Assembly (NCBI GenBank): GCA_013397695.1
Contig: VYZI01000146.1
Span: 1,887,467-1,951,466 of the forward strand
Source: Centropus unirufus
Taxonomy: Eukaryota > Chordata > Aves > Cuculiformes > Centropidae
Length of the DNA stretch: 64,000 bases
Direction: 5' to 3'
Shown: piece by piece, positions 11,746-26,200 of the stretch
Numbering within the stretch: the first letter of the stretch is position 1
Layout of the letters: each line of letters begins with the position of its first letter
Program-made: the position numbers and the translations under genes
Notes under the pieces: model-generated
Database searches by the model: none
Seen by the model: only the letters and a program-made list of their open reading frames with translations
What the model was told of the DNA's origin: nothing

Positions 11746-14700
11746 GTAAGACATGAAGTGCATGTTCACAATTCAAAATTTGGATTTGCATATTTAAAAT
11801 TAAAAATGATGTGCATTTGATTTGTGTTTGCAGTTTGTTTTTCAATGGTTCACTGGTTGTTTAAAACTGACATTGGCTTTGTTGCTGACCAGTAGAATGA
11901 ATTAGGTAATTGGGTAATTTGAAATGTGGTTTATGTCTGCGTGATCACTTATTGCTGCTCTTACTGCATGTGCACAGTAATGCAGCAAATGAACACCAGA
12001 TGGTCATCTTTGTATTCTAAAGGCCTTATCATTTGTATCTTTGCACTTTTCAATTGAATGTATACATGTGTGCATTTCTAACGTGATGGAAAAGTGAGGG
12101 ATGAAAAATCCTGCTTTCTTGATAGAGAAATGATTATGGTTATATTACTGGCTTTATGGCATACGACACTGAAGAACTGAACAAAAAAAAATCTGAAACA
12201 TTGGAAAGTACTTGGTAGCTAGGTGTTATCTCACAGCATGAAATTCAAGATGGAACTAATTAAAGTATATGTTGAATAATATTTCTCATTTGGAAGAGGG
12301 ATGTAGAGAAGATTTCAATGTTGCACAATGATTTAAATGAATATCATGCAATTGCAATATTTTAAAGAAATTTTACTAATGTCCTTTTCTATATTCCTGG
12401 TTTTCAGTGACAGTGGAGGCAAGGCCATGGCTTTTCTTTAGGGTCTGAAGGCTAGCACCTTTGTACTGTTAGAAGACACTTTCTTCCTGTCTTTTTTCTC
12501 AAGCGAGCCAGGCAGTCTCTTCATCAGATAATCCTGCTGGGTTGGGATCATTTTTTTTTCCTTGCTTCCTGCTCTGGGTTTGGGTTGGATGTTCATTCAG
12601 CTTCATAGCTGAATAATATCACATAACGTATGATATCACTATAGTCAATGATCTCCTTCACCTACAGCACACATCTGTAGGTAAAATTACACATTGTGTG
12701 TACACTTGATGCTTGAAATTGATATCTATTATTAGTCCTCGTGGGTGTTGTGCTTGATCAAGTTTGGAGTTGTGTTAGGGCAGTTTGTTGATTTTTAGTA
12801 CTTTGTTTTCTTAGATTACAAAGAATAATTTTATTTCCGTTTAATGTGAGTGGCCTGTGCAATGTTTCAGCAGCTCAGAAGTCCTTGTTATTACTATGCA
12901 CAGCCCTCCTTTGCCTATGGTACTTGAAATGATTCAGTAAAACAGCTGCAGACTTCACAATGGTAGAAACTATATATAAAATTTTCCTTTAGTGTTATAC
13001 TATGCCCGTATCTGCAAGTGGACTGTTAATCACGTGAAATGAAGAAGTGAGCCAGAATAAGTGTGAAATTCGTGTTAAAAAATTTTGTTAGTATTTCTTA
13101 GCAAGACTAAAATATGTGTTACAGGTATTTAATATGTTGAATTTCGAAAAGATTATATAGATGTTGTGTTTATTCTAAGAATTTTGAAAAGGTGTAAAAA
13201 GCTGCAGTTCATCACTTTAACCCAAGCTCATGAGGTGAATACATTTAATAAAGAAATCAGCCTCTGCCTGTTCAAATGGCTAGTGTTATTGAGTTCAGGG
13301 AACTTTTCAATTTGGGAATGACTAATTCTCATAGAAAAAGAGTAAAATTTAAAAAAAATGTAAGCAAATTAACAGAAATCCTGCTTTTGATAAAGGACCT
13401 TGGGAAAGTGGTCTGGTCATGCTCTCCATGCTGTATATAGAAAGATTAAAACTTAAAAGATGTTAAATCCACTGTTTTATCTTACATGAGGCAAAAATAA
13501 CACCAAGAAGGCATGGATGATGTGCACTAGAATTGTTTCTACTCTTGTGGTACAGGTAGACAGTTTACTACCTCTAAAATAAGCATAAAATGAAGAAGTA
13601 GTATACTTGACTGTTGGCCATGTAGTGATGGTTTCTGGGACCAGGATTACCATTTCATATGGATAATGAAAAATTAAGTACCTGTAAGGAGCTGGTTGAG
13701 ACCTAATATAGCAATGTCCCACCCAACATAAATTGTTTTAGCTGTACTGGAAATGCCATTTCACTGTGATTATAGCAAAAAAACCTAAAAAGAATTAAAA
13801 TCTGTAACCCAAATACACATTGAAAAATAAATAATTTTACTTGGGAATTTGCTGACTCCAGCATGACATCCTTTTGAATATCAAATCACCTAATTAAGAG
13901 TCACAATTATAACCTAGTAAGGCTAATGCTTCAGGTATCCTAAGAAAGTATCTTTTAAGGAAATCATAAAACCTAATATAACTTTCTTGTTTTCACTAGA
14001 GATTCAATCTGAAGCCTTTATGAAAGGGTCTGTAGGTTTGTGTTTACTCATCAACTGTTGAGAGAATGTGAGTTTTGGAAAAGAATGGAAGAGTTTAAAA
14101 GTAAGAAACGTCATCTTCGTGTACAAGACAGGCTTATTAAATACTTCTGCCAAATGCTTAGGATGGCATAGTACTTAAGCAGTTACTCTCTAGGAGGCTG
14201 TGTTGTGTGCTTAGAAACTATGCTGGGGCTTGTCTTTGGACAGACTGAAAAAAATGGGGAGCATTATATTGAGTGTCAAGATTTTACTGCGACTTTTTAA
14301 ACATGTTTGTCTTTTTCACCTGTTTGGGTTTTCTTTGACTGTCTCTACCGTGGCAAGTAGTGTGGTCTATTAGTAGCAGATATTCAGGGGGACGTAACTG
14401 AGTCTGGCATCAAGACTTCTGTCACTTATGTGTTTCTGAGGGGGGTTGAATTAGCTCTGTTCCTGTCTGATGTACTGATCCACCATTAGCAGTCAGGCAC
14501 TTGAGCTGCCTCTGCCTGGTTAGATCCACCTAAAAGAAACAAGCTCATATGTCCAAGGCCATTTTTCAGTGTAGACACAGCGCAGTTAGTGGGGATAATA
14601 AAAAAATTTGCCTCACCCTTATTTCTGACTAAAAGTACCGGTTAAATCTACAATAGAAAGAAATTGAGAATAATGTCTTATAAGGGGAAAACTATACAAA

Positions 14701-17700
14701 ATAACTAAATGTTGTGTAAAAAGCTCTTTGATAATGCGTATAGAATTGAGGAACTCATTTGCCCTGTCCTTAAATGAGGGAACAGGAGTAGTTTGAGTAG
14801 AATGAAGTAGAGCTATACATGAAGAAGGAGACGGTGTGTATTAAATTTGTATCCAAGGATTTCTGCTTAAAAATTGGATATTGACATAGGGGAAAATTCT
14901 TCAGGGTGTTTAAGCTCCAAGCCGAGCCAAAGGTGGTCAAGTAATTGTTCAATATTGTAGCTGTCAATAGTTTAAGGGTCTTAATTAATACCACTTTTAC
15001 TGAATCCTATTTTTTTTTCTAAGTGGTAGAACGTCCTTTTGCTATAGCAACTAACTTTCCAAAGTTTGTTTAAAAGTACTTAGGACTCTTCTGGCATTGC
15101 AGCACTGTAACAGTAAGATGGATTTCTAGAAGCTATATTTAATATGCTCAAGATGAACCTTGAAATTTAGAGAAATTGCTTGAAGACACATTGAAAAGCT
15201 GATTATTATGTTTAAGTGTGCAACTAACTATTTGAAAGATACCTTCAGAAAACAACTATCAGTATTTGTAGTTAATCCAAGAATATAGATTAGAGGTATG
15301 CCATGGTATCTGCTGGGTCTGGTTTTGTTAGTTTTTTTTTTATTTACTGGCTCCAGTGATGGAATATGGAGTATGAATGTTAAAATTATAGATGTGCAAT
15401 AAGCTACCAGTAGTGCAAAGCACGCTGAAAAAGCATTAACACTGACCTTGATAAATTAGAGGAAGATTCTGAAGTCATTGAGGTGATGTTCAGTGAAGGT
15501 AAATGCTAAAGAATACAGCAAATGAGAATCAGACAGACTAAACACTAAGAAATAATTTCTTAGGCACTCTTGTTGTAGGAGACATTGCTGGAGGTTATAG
15601 CAGACCAGCAGCTGAATTAAAGTCAGCAATGTGATCCTGTTAAAGGCAAGTTCCAACTTTGGGATGTAGTTATAGGACTTTAATGAGGAGATATATTTAT
15701 TTCTTTCTGTTCTTCATGAGAAAGATTTGGTTGAAATTAGAGTAACACAAGAAAATCTTAGAGAAGGGTTCAGAGGAGCACAGTAATATACATGATTGCA
15801 ACAATTTGTCTCTTTGTCTCTGCTGAGGGAAAAAGAAAAGTACGAGGAGGGGCATGATCATTTTTCAGTATTTAACATGTTCTTAAAAGGGTTATTAAAA
15901 GTTAATCAGAATCATTGGCCAAATATAGTTATAACTGTAAGCCACATCAGGCTGTATTGTGTACTGTGTTGCCTTTGGCAATGCGCAAATGGTTGGATGA
16001 GAGGAATGGTGAGGGGTTTAGGGAGAGGAGCCAAACCAAAGTGTGGGTCAGTGCCAGGGAAGTGCTGGGGAAAGGTGCTGTAGACCACCCAAGTTGTCAT
16101 GTATTGAACTTAATGGATGTGAGAATTTATAGCATAAATCCTGATTACCTGCAATGAATTAATTCTGTAGCTTTTAAAGATCTCTTATAATACCTGTGTG
16201 TTCTGCAGGATTGCTTTGAAAACCATAAGCAGTGTCAGCTGTGGCTGTTTGAAGACTTGTTCAGACGTTAGTCTGATTGATTTGAGATCTATTTGCCATA
16301 TTGCTTAACCTATATTTTTGGTAACTCAACTTCTCTTTCGCTAGAATGTCGTGCTGGTTTTCCTGTAGCAGTTTCTGGTGTGCAAACAACACCTGTATCA
16401 GTTCAACATTTTGTTCAAGCAAGGATTTTTATTCTTATGTTATGACTCAATTTTCCTATAATTGGACTTCAGTTATTTATTTTTTTTTCTCTTTTCATGT
16501 GCTTAGGAAGTCCTTGTATTTTGCTTTAGCATGACATAGTTTTGAATATAACTGTGGGAGCAGAGAAACTATTATTTAACCTGAAAATCAGTTGCCGAAT
16601 ACTGTGCCATTGAAATATGTGGAAGGACAGACTTTTGTCTCCTCCGGTCAACTGAATCTTCAGAACTGATATCATAAGGAAAAGGAGCAATATTTTGCAT
16701 CCAGGAAATAGGATTTGCAAATAATTTTTGATCAGTGCAAAATTTATATAAAGGTACAGCTAGAAGTCAACCAAGTGCCCATCTACATTTTACTTCGTTT
16801 TGCGATGGGGTTAATCAACGTCGAAGTTTAAACTCTTTAACACCCTGTACAAAGTTGAACGATATATCTTGATAGCTTATGTGATAGTTTTGTGTCCTTA
16901 TAGAAAGGTTTTATGTATTTCATCTATGTTATCTTACCTTCAAATCAAACTGGTTTATTGCGACTCTTGAAGAGGGAGGGAGCAAATAACGGTACTGTTT
17001 AAAGCTTTGGAAGATTTTTTAGTACATGCCTTAAATAATGTTTTATTTTATTTTTTTCAATAGTAGTTGAAACTAAATTATTGTCGTCTTTTTTTTTTTC
17101 ATGATGATTTTCAATTCTTAGTTTGTTTCCCAAGTTGAAGTGCTTTTTGTTTTGTCCATAGCAAGGAGGATACCCTGCTATAATCTGCACTGCCTCAAGC
17201 ACCAGATCATTTCCTACACTTCTGCTGTCTAATCAAATGTTTCCAATTCTATATTAATACACATGATGTTGCTTTCCTAAGCATGATAGTATATACTTTA
17301 CTTGACATTTCATCGTTACAGCTTCCTTACTTCATCAAGTTGATTATAATTCGGCTTTGTATAATCATGGTAATATTGTTCAGGTTATGAATTGGTAAAT
17401 GTTAAATTTAAACATGGTGTTAATTACCATATTAAAAAAAAAAAAATATGTACCGAGAATGTATTCAAAGTCATGCTTTGGAAGACAGAAGTTTTTCTAG
17501 GGCTTTTTATTCTTTTGTAAGCTTGTAAAAAAACTGTCAAAATCCTATAGTGATAGCTGTGAGTGAATATCACCCATTTTGAAGCTGTGTTTTCAGCTGG
17601 AAAACTGTGATGCAACAGAATGTGCCATATTCCTTTATGAACTCTGTTTATATGCCACTAAACTTGAGGAGAACGTGAGGACCAATTGGAAAAACATGTG

Positions 17701-17731
17701 GATTTCAGTTCCTGGAAGAGCAATACTGATT

Positions 17732-17760
17732 TATATATATACACACACACACACATGTAT
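17732..17760. repeat. TA/CA dinucleotide microsatellite
   Basis: A short TA run is followed by about seven AC units and then TGTATAT. It is an ordinary intronic microsatellite, likely polymorphic. Confidence 0.9.
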
Positions 17761-18879
17761 ATTAAAAAGACCTAAGCATTGTTGCAGAGGTCTTAGTACA
17801 CAGTGAGTACACTGTAAGCACTAGTAATGGTTTGTTCAATCAAAAAAACATAGGATTTCACCTGTTGCAAATTGTCTCTTACAAATTGTCAACTCTTCAT
17901 TGGCCATTCGGGGAAAGGAACAAGCAGTATGACTCGGGTTTTCTCAAACTTCTTACTGGGGACTTTGCCACCATGTGTCTTGTGAATGCCTGCCCTTTGT
18001 ACTCATACATAGTCCAGTCTCCTGTCTGTCATCGTAATGTTACCTCAGTAGCAACTACAGTAATTTTTAGCCTAGAGATGTTAGAATCATGGTATCTTAA
18101 AATGACTCAAAAGTAATTTAGCAGCTTGAAGTGGGCACAGAAGTCAGCACTGAGGACTAGACAATGCTTTTTAACTACCAGCGGATACTCTCAAAATCAC
18201 TGAAGGCTGAAGGATCATGGTTTGAAAACTTTTCCTGTAACTTAAGTGTTGTGTTCATTGACACTTTTGCAGAGAAGCGTATAACTGATACTTTTTTTTC
18301 TCATTGATGTGACACAAGTCCCATGTTTATCCCCACAGAAGACTGATCCATTATGAATGTGATTCTTCCTTAAGATACTTCCCATGTTTTCTGTTGCAAC
18401 AAAATACTGAACTACACTGTCCCCTTTGTTAGCCCTTAATATAATGCTTTTATTTTTTTTTCTAAACTAAAATAAGTTTGAATATATTGGGTATTCATAA
18501 AGCTTTTTTTACAATGGTAATCAAATCTATGTAAGAAAAAGTGAAAGCAAAGTTTTATTTAGAAAACTTGCTGCAAGTACCTACAAGGTTTTTCTGCACC
18601 TGAAGGCTGAGTGGTACTGATTGTTAGAACTGGTAGTACGCTGATGTCAGTGGAAACTGTCATCGACCAAATTAGATTCAGCATTTTGTCCATCTTTTTC
18701 ATAGTGTTTCTCACTTGTTTCATATAGGTTGATCAATGAAGTACCTTGAAAGACTGATTCCCCCAGGAAAACAGTTGTTTACAAAGAGTGGAAAATAATT
18801 TTTTTAGTATATGAGAAAATTGAAACAGAAAGATAAGATTTCTCTCACATTTGCTGGCTAAATTTATTTGGTTTTTTAA

Positions 18880-18894
18880 TATACATATATATAT
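18880..18894. repeat. AT-rich dinucleotide repeat
   Basis: A run of alternating AT units interrupted by one C, in intronic sequence. Confidence 0.8.
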
Positions 18895-20062
18895 GAATTA
18901 TCACTTATTCATCGTGCTTATTACCTTTCATTTTCTTATGTGCTCAAAGCTTATAGACCTGTATATCTGATTTGGAAGTTAATATGTTTGCATTCTAACA
19001 AGTCTATGTTTTTTCTCTTTTTGCCTGTAGAAGCTGGGGTTCCCATACGTGGATAAAAATTTCTCTGTTGGAATTTGTGTACTACTTGCATTGAAACAAA
19101 ACCAAATCTATTATTACTTTATCAGATTTTTTCAAACTTCCCATACGTCTCCTCCAGCCTGGTAAAATGTGTACTTCTCTTTGTAAGTCGTCCATATAAG
19201 TAAGGCTACTGCTATGGCTCTGCTTTGTTTGTTTTATTCTATTTTTTCTCAATTATTTTTTGCATTTCTCCTCTCTGCATTACACTTGAGTGATTTCCTT
19301 CTCTATACGGTGTCTTCTGATGTTGATGCGACTGTGTGCGGTTCCTGCACTGTGATAGTTGGAGCTAGAGCAATAAAAGGGCAGGAAGATTCTTCTCCTG
19401 GTCACCTCTTAGACTGGGTGCCCCCAAAGTGGTAGCTACAGAGAAGCTCCTGTACTAGAGTGGATCGATCAGGCAATGAGATTTTAGCAAGGAAACTAAA
19501 TCCCCGAACAGCATGATCATTGTGCACTTTTTTATCTGGTTTGTGCAACTCTGCACGCCTGAGCTGTTGTGCCAGTTTAACTTTCTTCTCTCAGTCTAAT
19601 TGCAGATGATAATCATATAAGACTGATAATTAGAACAAAGAAGTCATAACTGTTACTGCCCCTAGCATTGTCACGCACTTCTGTTATGTTGTGTCATGCC
19701 AGCTAATCAGACGACATGATATGGTGTATAAAAGAACATGATGCGGTGCTACAACTTCGGTGTGATTTCTAGTTCTTCATATTTAAAATATTTTTGCAGA
19801 AATTTATCTTCTATTTATGATGAACAGGTCTATCTTCATGCCTAGAAGCAAGGAAATAGTTATTTATCAAACATTTCAAAATAACTATTCATGTTCAATT
19901 TTTTTTAGAGTAAAATATGACCCTTGCCCCATAAAGCTGATTTAGTGAAAAGGAAGGGGAGTAGCAAATCATTAGGGAGAATTTTGGGAGTGTGTACAAC
20001 AACAAGATTTTGTTATTGCTCAAGAGAAGTTTGAAAACAGCTTAGTTAGAGCCAGAAACCAA

Positions 20063-20076
20063 ATATATATATATAT
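20063..20076. repeat. (AT)7 microsatellite
   Basis: Seven perfect AT units followed by a T run. Confidence 0.9.
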
Positions 20077-20622
20077 CTTTTTTTTGGTTTGGCTCTCCAA
20101 TGTGAACCTTTACTCTTGTAACTCCTCTCCGTTATAACTTCTTTGTTCTTTAAAGCTTTTGTTATTATCGTTTTAGTACTTTTGCTAGTTAATTTTGTGG
20201 AAAGGAAAAGTGAACATACAAAAGTTAAGTGGCTTTCCTGAGGACACACCATGAACCAATAATAGGCACGTGTGAATAGAATTAATTTATGGCTTGCAAT
20301 CCTGTGTTGCAACTCCTACACACAGTTGGTTTGTTAAAACACAAGTTACAGATTAATAGATTATGGTGAGCCAGCTTGCCTTGCAGCCTGTTCTTACATA
20401 ATTCTGAGTGGTGAAAATGGAAATCGGAATATCAGGCTTGGGAAGAGAGTGAGGATGAATGTTTGAGGTAGTATTTAATGAATTCAGTCAAATTTTATCA
20501 CTCAGCTGGACTCAAATGATAGTTCTCCAAGTGATTAATTTTCAGGGTTTACATAAAGAATGGTAAAGCATTGGAATCAGTGTGGGGTTTTTTTATTGAA
20601 AAGAAAGCATTGGTAGAAAAAA

Positions 20623-20638
20623 CTTTTTTTTTTTTTTT
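20623..20638. repeat. Poly-T run (16)
   Basis: A homopolymer of 16 T with no attached retroelement that I can recognise. Confidence 0.85.
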
Positions 20639-22696
20639 ACTTCTGAATATTCCAGTTTTTTTGAAAAGGATAACAAAACACAGTGGTGTGCAGGGTTGTG
20701 CAAAGGTTTTTATTTTGTTGGGAATATCTCCCCTCCTTAATTGATATTACAGCTGGCAAAAACTACAGAGTGGAGGAGTACAAAGGTTAAGAAGGCTAAA
20801 GCAATAACATTAAAAAAAATGAATAATTTAAAGAGGAAAATGTCATGCATAATGAATAAAAAAGAAATCCCGCTTGAGATTTGGGATTCATTCATTTGTT
20901 GAACTATGAAATTTAGTTGGCAGCATTGCAATTCTGACTTGCCTCATCTAAGTACAGTTAGGATCAACACATTAGTGCCTTGGTGTGTACAATCCTATTG
21001 CTGGCTCTTTGCATTGAAATCCATTAAATTTTAATATGTCCCACTTAAGTATAAGTGGTCACAAATGATTCATAATGTTGGGGTAAGCTTTTGGTGAAAA
21101 TAATTGTCAGTTGAAAGAATTTCCCATAATGATTGTGTTTCTCACTGGGCTTTATTTTCTATATCGTTTCAGTCCTTGAGAGGCCCCAAGCAGAAATCAA
21201 GTTCTAAAATCTGCAGTAATAAGCTAATGGTTCAAAACTATGGAAGAAGTGTTGCTCAAGGAGAAAGTACAGGCTCTGGCCTTCCATTTCAGACAACTTA
21301 ATAATAGAAAGTAAAAAATTAAAAACAGTAAAATATAGTTATTTTAAGAGGCTGCAACAAATGATGTAACCTATTTTTAAATAAAGTCAAGCTTTATTCA
21401 CATAGCATAATCCTTTTACTTAAGGTATATGTGGGGAATGAGTCTTATATGTTACATCATACTTCAGATTTCCCTTTAACAGGTTTCCCTTGATTCCTTT
21501 GGATTTTGGTTTCCTGGGGTGCTTCAAGAACATCCTATTTGATAGAGTGCGTTGATATTCATACATGAGCCATAGGCATTTGAAGAGCATAATAAATTCT
21601 GCAGTTCAGCTGGCATTACTTTTCCTTTCCTGCCTGTCTAGATAAGACCAGCACAAAGTTGCAGTTTTGCTTAGTATAACTACAGCAAAATGTATCCATC
21701 CACAAAAAGGTATTGGAGCAGAGAGTGTATACTCACACGCATGAAGGTGGAGGCGGTGGAAAATAATTTCTAGGCGCCTCTCCTCTCTTAAACTGCTGAA
21801 AACAGGTTTCTGGGACGTGTTTCCTTTAATGTGATATATAGCTCAGGACAGAATATATCAAGGTTAATGGCTTATTCAGTTTCGTCTGACTGGAAGTAAC
21901 ATCCTTGAGTCAGCATTAATGCAACTGTTTACACATCAGGAGGAGCTGTGGCCATTATTTCAGGTACCGCAACCCATTTGCTTTGTATATGCTACTCTTC
22001 TTTGTTTTCTGTCCTGTTTAGATTGAGTAAAACTGCCTCTTCTCTTACGCTGCCAAAAATTAGATGCATCTTATCTGAAATTGCTAATGTAACATAGTTA
22101 TTTACACAATTTTTTTTTTTAGCACTGAATTTGGCTCACTGCTTTTGAAGAGAAACTCTTGCTCCATGTTATGTGTGGTTCTCAATTTTCTTTAAAAGAA
22201 CACTTGAGCTATGATAGTAATAATGTTTTTTTTCTCAATATTCAGGTATTTTTAAAATGAAGTAAAGGTGTTGATGTATGTGGGATTGATTTCTTCATTT
22301 TTATTATGTAGGCAGTGTAAGTAACATGTATGAGTCTGGAACTCTGTGGTGAATTAACAGAGCAAAACTATGTACATCACTAACACCACTTATAATGTAT
22401 TTGCTCTTCCACACTACAATAAAGGAGTCTAATAAATCTAAACCTAGTGAAAATTTCATATTTTGTACATACAGAACTGATTTTTCAATTACTTCAGACT
22501 TTTTTAGGTCCTAATCCAAATGCTGATGAAATCTATGGGAGTTTTTCCATAGCGTTCAGTAAGCTTTGGCTCAGGCACCTAGTTTTCAATTTTTCAAATA
22601 GATTTGCCAAAAGTCTGCATAGAGCCAGCCACTTGGAAAGTTTTCACTTGCAAAATACAGCTGGTTTTGAGTTGCATGCAGAAAAGTTCCCAATGC

Positions 22697-22712
22697 TTTT
22701 TTTTTTTTTTTT
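22697..22712. repeat. Poly-T run (16)
   Basis: A homopolymer run in the 26 kb intron, followed by a CAA-rich stretch. Confidence 0.85.
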
Positions 22713-25558
22713 GAAACAACAACAAAAATAGTTTTAAAGGTCTTATAACTTTAGTAGGTAAAGGAGTGGCTTTAACATTTGAAGCAGAAATGTTGTAAGA
22801 AAAGTCTAAGCATGACCAATTCTATACTAGCCGATTATTTTTTAAATGCGTAACTACATGATAACAAAGCTTAAAATGACAAACTTGGGTTGTGAGTTTA
22901 TTTTTTTTTTCCTTTTCTATAATGGAAAGCTACACTGCAACTAAAGATTCATTCCATGAGTTTAACTGCACCAATTTGAGAAAGAGCTTTTGGGCTTCTG
23001 GGAACGTATTATGCAGCCAGGTCCATCTGGTAACACAGGGTGGTTTCCACTGCCTCTGGATGGTTGGATCGCCAGACTTGGAGTAGATATGATTGGACAG
23101 GCTGGGTTTTAGAGAGCATGGGATGCATCCTGTTCATCTGCAAGCGTAACTCATACCCTTGCTCATCAGGTTAAGACTAAAATAGTGGCATTTTAAAGTA
23201 GCATCTTAGATTATGGATGGTCAATGAGGTTTAGGATCTCTCTCAGTTTCCATTTTTTTCCTTTTTTTTTTCTTTTTGAATGGTGACCTCCAGCTCAGAT
23301 AGGAAGCAGATACGGCTGCAGTAAAGCTCCTCAGTAGCTACCTTGTGAATTTTCTCCCTATAGTCTACATGTCTTTTTCATTGTGAGAGAAGGGGTGACA
23401 TCTTCCTGAATCCAAATGTCTGACATTGTAATAAATTTGTGTGTCATTAGTATGGAACTTGCAGATTTCTTAATTTTTAAAGAATGAGATGATTTTGGAA
23501 GACCAATCACCAATCATGTTTAGGACTGTTCCACTTCTTGTGAGGAGTCAGCTGTTGGTCTACTCATGCAACTGATGGGGATAGTTCAGCTAGTGTAAGT
23601 GGTAACTGAAGGGCCATAAATTCACGTTTCCCTTGCTCTGTGTTTATTCAAGTTTACCAATCTCTAACACTTTGGTCTGGGGTTTGAGCTGGAAAACGTA
23701 ATAAGACAGGAAGTGCTTCATGATGCTGGCAGATTTGAAGATTCTTTAAACTGGTTCTTTTTGTTTCAGTTTTTTCACTGGCTGAACCACAGTGGTGGTA
23801 AGAGAACAAGTAAAAGTGAAAAGCTACATAAACTTGAGTACTGAAAGTTTTGTTTGCATCCAGTTACACTTCAAGGCAACGATTCAATCCTTGCTAATTA
23901 GAATGTTGTAAAGCACTGATAGAAAAGGATGTGTAGTTAACTAATTAATGCTAAAGTACTTTCTGTAGGATTATAAAAACCTTCAGCAAACCAGCAAAAA
24001 CCACAGGCTTGATGAGTTTCATGTGATTAACGTGGTAGGCTGTATATCTGTTGGGTGTTTGGTGTGTATTCTAAGTTCAAATACCACAGCATGGTGCTTT
24101 GCCAATAGCTCTCTGTCTTTTGATGAAAGATGCACTTTATTAATTCTGACCTTAACCAAAGCTTGACTCTTATTCCACTTGAAGAATCCTAGTTAACTGT
24201 AAATTAGAGATATCACCAAAAGGGGTATTACTTCAAAGTTGGGATATGATTAGGGATGTTCCACTATATTAATCGAGTTTCAATTTTAATGACCTACTGT
24301 CTTCTATGTAACAATAAGCAGCTGTGCCACACAGCGTGTTTCAAAGAACATTTACTCAGCCTTTAAATTTACCATTAGAGATCAAAGAGAAGGTCTGATG
24401 TATATGAATGATGAAGGATGCCTCAATTCAAATGGATGGCTGAACAGAAATAGAGCAACTAGAGGGCTATAAATATTATGAACAACCTTTTTTAATGTAA
24501 GTTAGATGGTGCTGAACTATATTAAATTTCATGGCTACCCTGAGAAATCTTCCACAGTTATCTTAAAACTATCGGTGTACTGATAAGCATGTGTTTCTTC
24601 TAAAACTTTTTTCAAATAAACTGTGGGTTTTTAAAGTAAAAATTGGCAGTGACATTATTGAAAGCAGCTTAGAAATAAGTGGTTACTTGAATTACGTATA
24701 GGAATTTGTGGAGAACATTTCAGAGTATAGTCTAGCTAAATTTTCAGACTGTTTCCTTCCAATCTTAAAATCCATGTACATAGATATGGATTAGTAATTC
24801 TTGGGTTTTATCGTCTCTAAGATGGAGAGAGTTTCTTGTAACCAGAGTAGTCATTAGGGGTATTAGATTGCTCTTCAGGGATATTTAAATGAAATAATAA
24901 ATTGACATTCTTATTTGAATTATGTCATTGATAAAGCAGGCAATAATGTGAACAGGAATGACACAGGAGATTAAAGTTCTAGGAATAAATTATGTTAGAT
25001 ATCCTGGGTCAGATAATCTTCTACCATAAATTGTTGAAAAGAGGGAAATTCTGTGGAGTAGAGTAAAGCTGAATCCAGCCAGGCACGATGAGGTGATCAA
25101 AAAGCTCGAGGGCCATAGTCCATATTATAGATAGGATTTTCCTGTGCTGCTGGGATTCTATCCTAGAAGTCATTCTGAAAGTAAGACAGGTTCTTACGAT
25201 GCCTGAGGCAGTAAACAACTACCATGTTTCCCTGCACAGTGTATTGGCAGAAATAATACTTTGTGATACTTCCCCAGTCTGACGTGAACAAATTAATCAG
25301 TTCTACTCGATTATTTAATTTAATTATTTATCAAGCAAGAAGTGTTGTACAGGCTTACAACAGATTTCTACAATAATTCCAAATAATTATTACTGGTATC
25401 TATGTCAAAAGAGATCCTTTATTTTTGCTTTCCTTTTGCAGCACACTGAAAACAGAGTTTTGTTCTAATTCAGTGTAAAATCAATTCTCACATGGATAAC
25501 TTGATTCTCTCTGGCTATTGAATTACATATAGATCAGATCATTTTGCTTAGTGTAGTT

Positions 25559-25581
25559 ACAGTGTTTATTGTAAACACTGT
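25559..25581. repeat. Perfect inverted repeat, 10-base arms
   Basis: ACAGTGTTTA and TAAACACTGT are perfect reverse complements separated by TTG. Each arm contains a forkhead-like core (TGTTTA/TAAACA). Confidence 0.9.
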
Positions 25582-25666
25582 GAAGAAATATAAGAGGTAG
25601 TCAGCTATAAAATTCATGGCTAGTCTACTGTGAATTTGAGTCCATTCTATGTAGAAGGTATTCTAC

Positions 25667-25708
25667 AGGTGTAGGCTTTGCGATTTTGTAGGTGTGGGCT
25701 TTGCAATT
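25667..25708 (+). repeat. 19-base direct duplication
   Basis: Two copies of AGGTGTRGGCTTTGCRATT lie at 25667-25685 and 25690-25708 and differ at two positions. This is a small local tandem duplication with a 23-base period. Confidence 0.9.
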
Positions 25709-26138
25709 CACTGGAAAATAGGAAGCTTTCTGCAACAGAACATTGCCAAATCAAGAAAGCACTTCACTTCTTGGTTCGAACCATTCATTTTGAATGTATG
25801 TATAGCACTTGAGCAGATATGAGCATCACTAGTTGGTAACCAGTGGTGAAAGAGTGATGATTATTCATTTGCAGCCTAGTAGTGAGATTATACTATGGAG
25901 AGTTTTGATACATCAGGCCCTTCACTAATATTAAAGAAAGATTTTCATGGATGCTGTTTGTAAATTGTAAAATTTTTGGCAAGTCAATGCTTTAGCCTGG
26001 AAGAATGGAAAAGGAATCGTTATAGAGGTATATACGATTAAAACTCACCATGGTAGGTTGTGTGAAGAGATTATTGGCAGGCACAGCAGTTTGGTCCTTC
26101 TGAACAATGAAATAACTGTTTTGACCAAGAAGATAATG

Positions 26139-26200
26139 GTGAAATCCTGGCCCCGTTGAAGTTGCTGGGAGTTCTGCCGTGGACTGAATTTAGTCTGTAT
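26139..26200. repeat. Possible ancient sauropsid interspersed repeat fragment
   Basis: The stretch GTGAAATCCTGGCCCCGTTG and the following bases resemble a motif I recognise as recurring in bird, turtle and crocodile genomes, probably from an old DNA transposon or SINE. A related piece sits at about 35564-35581. No family name can be fixed from the sequence alone. Confidence 0.35.
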
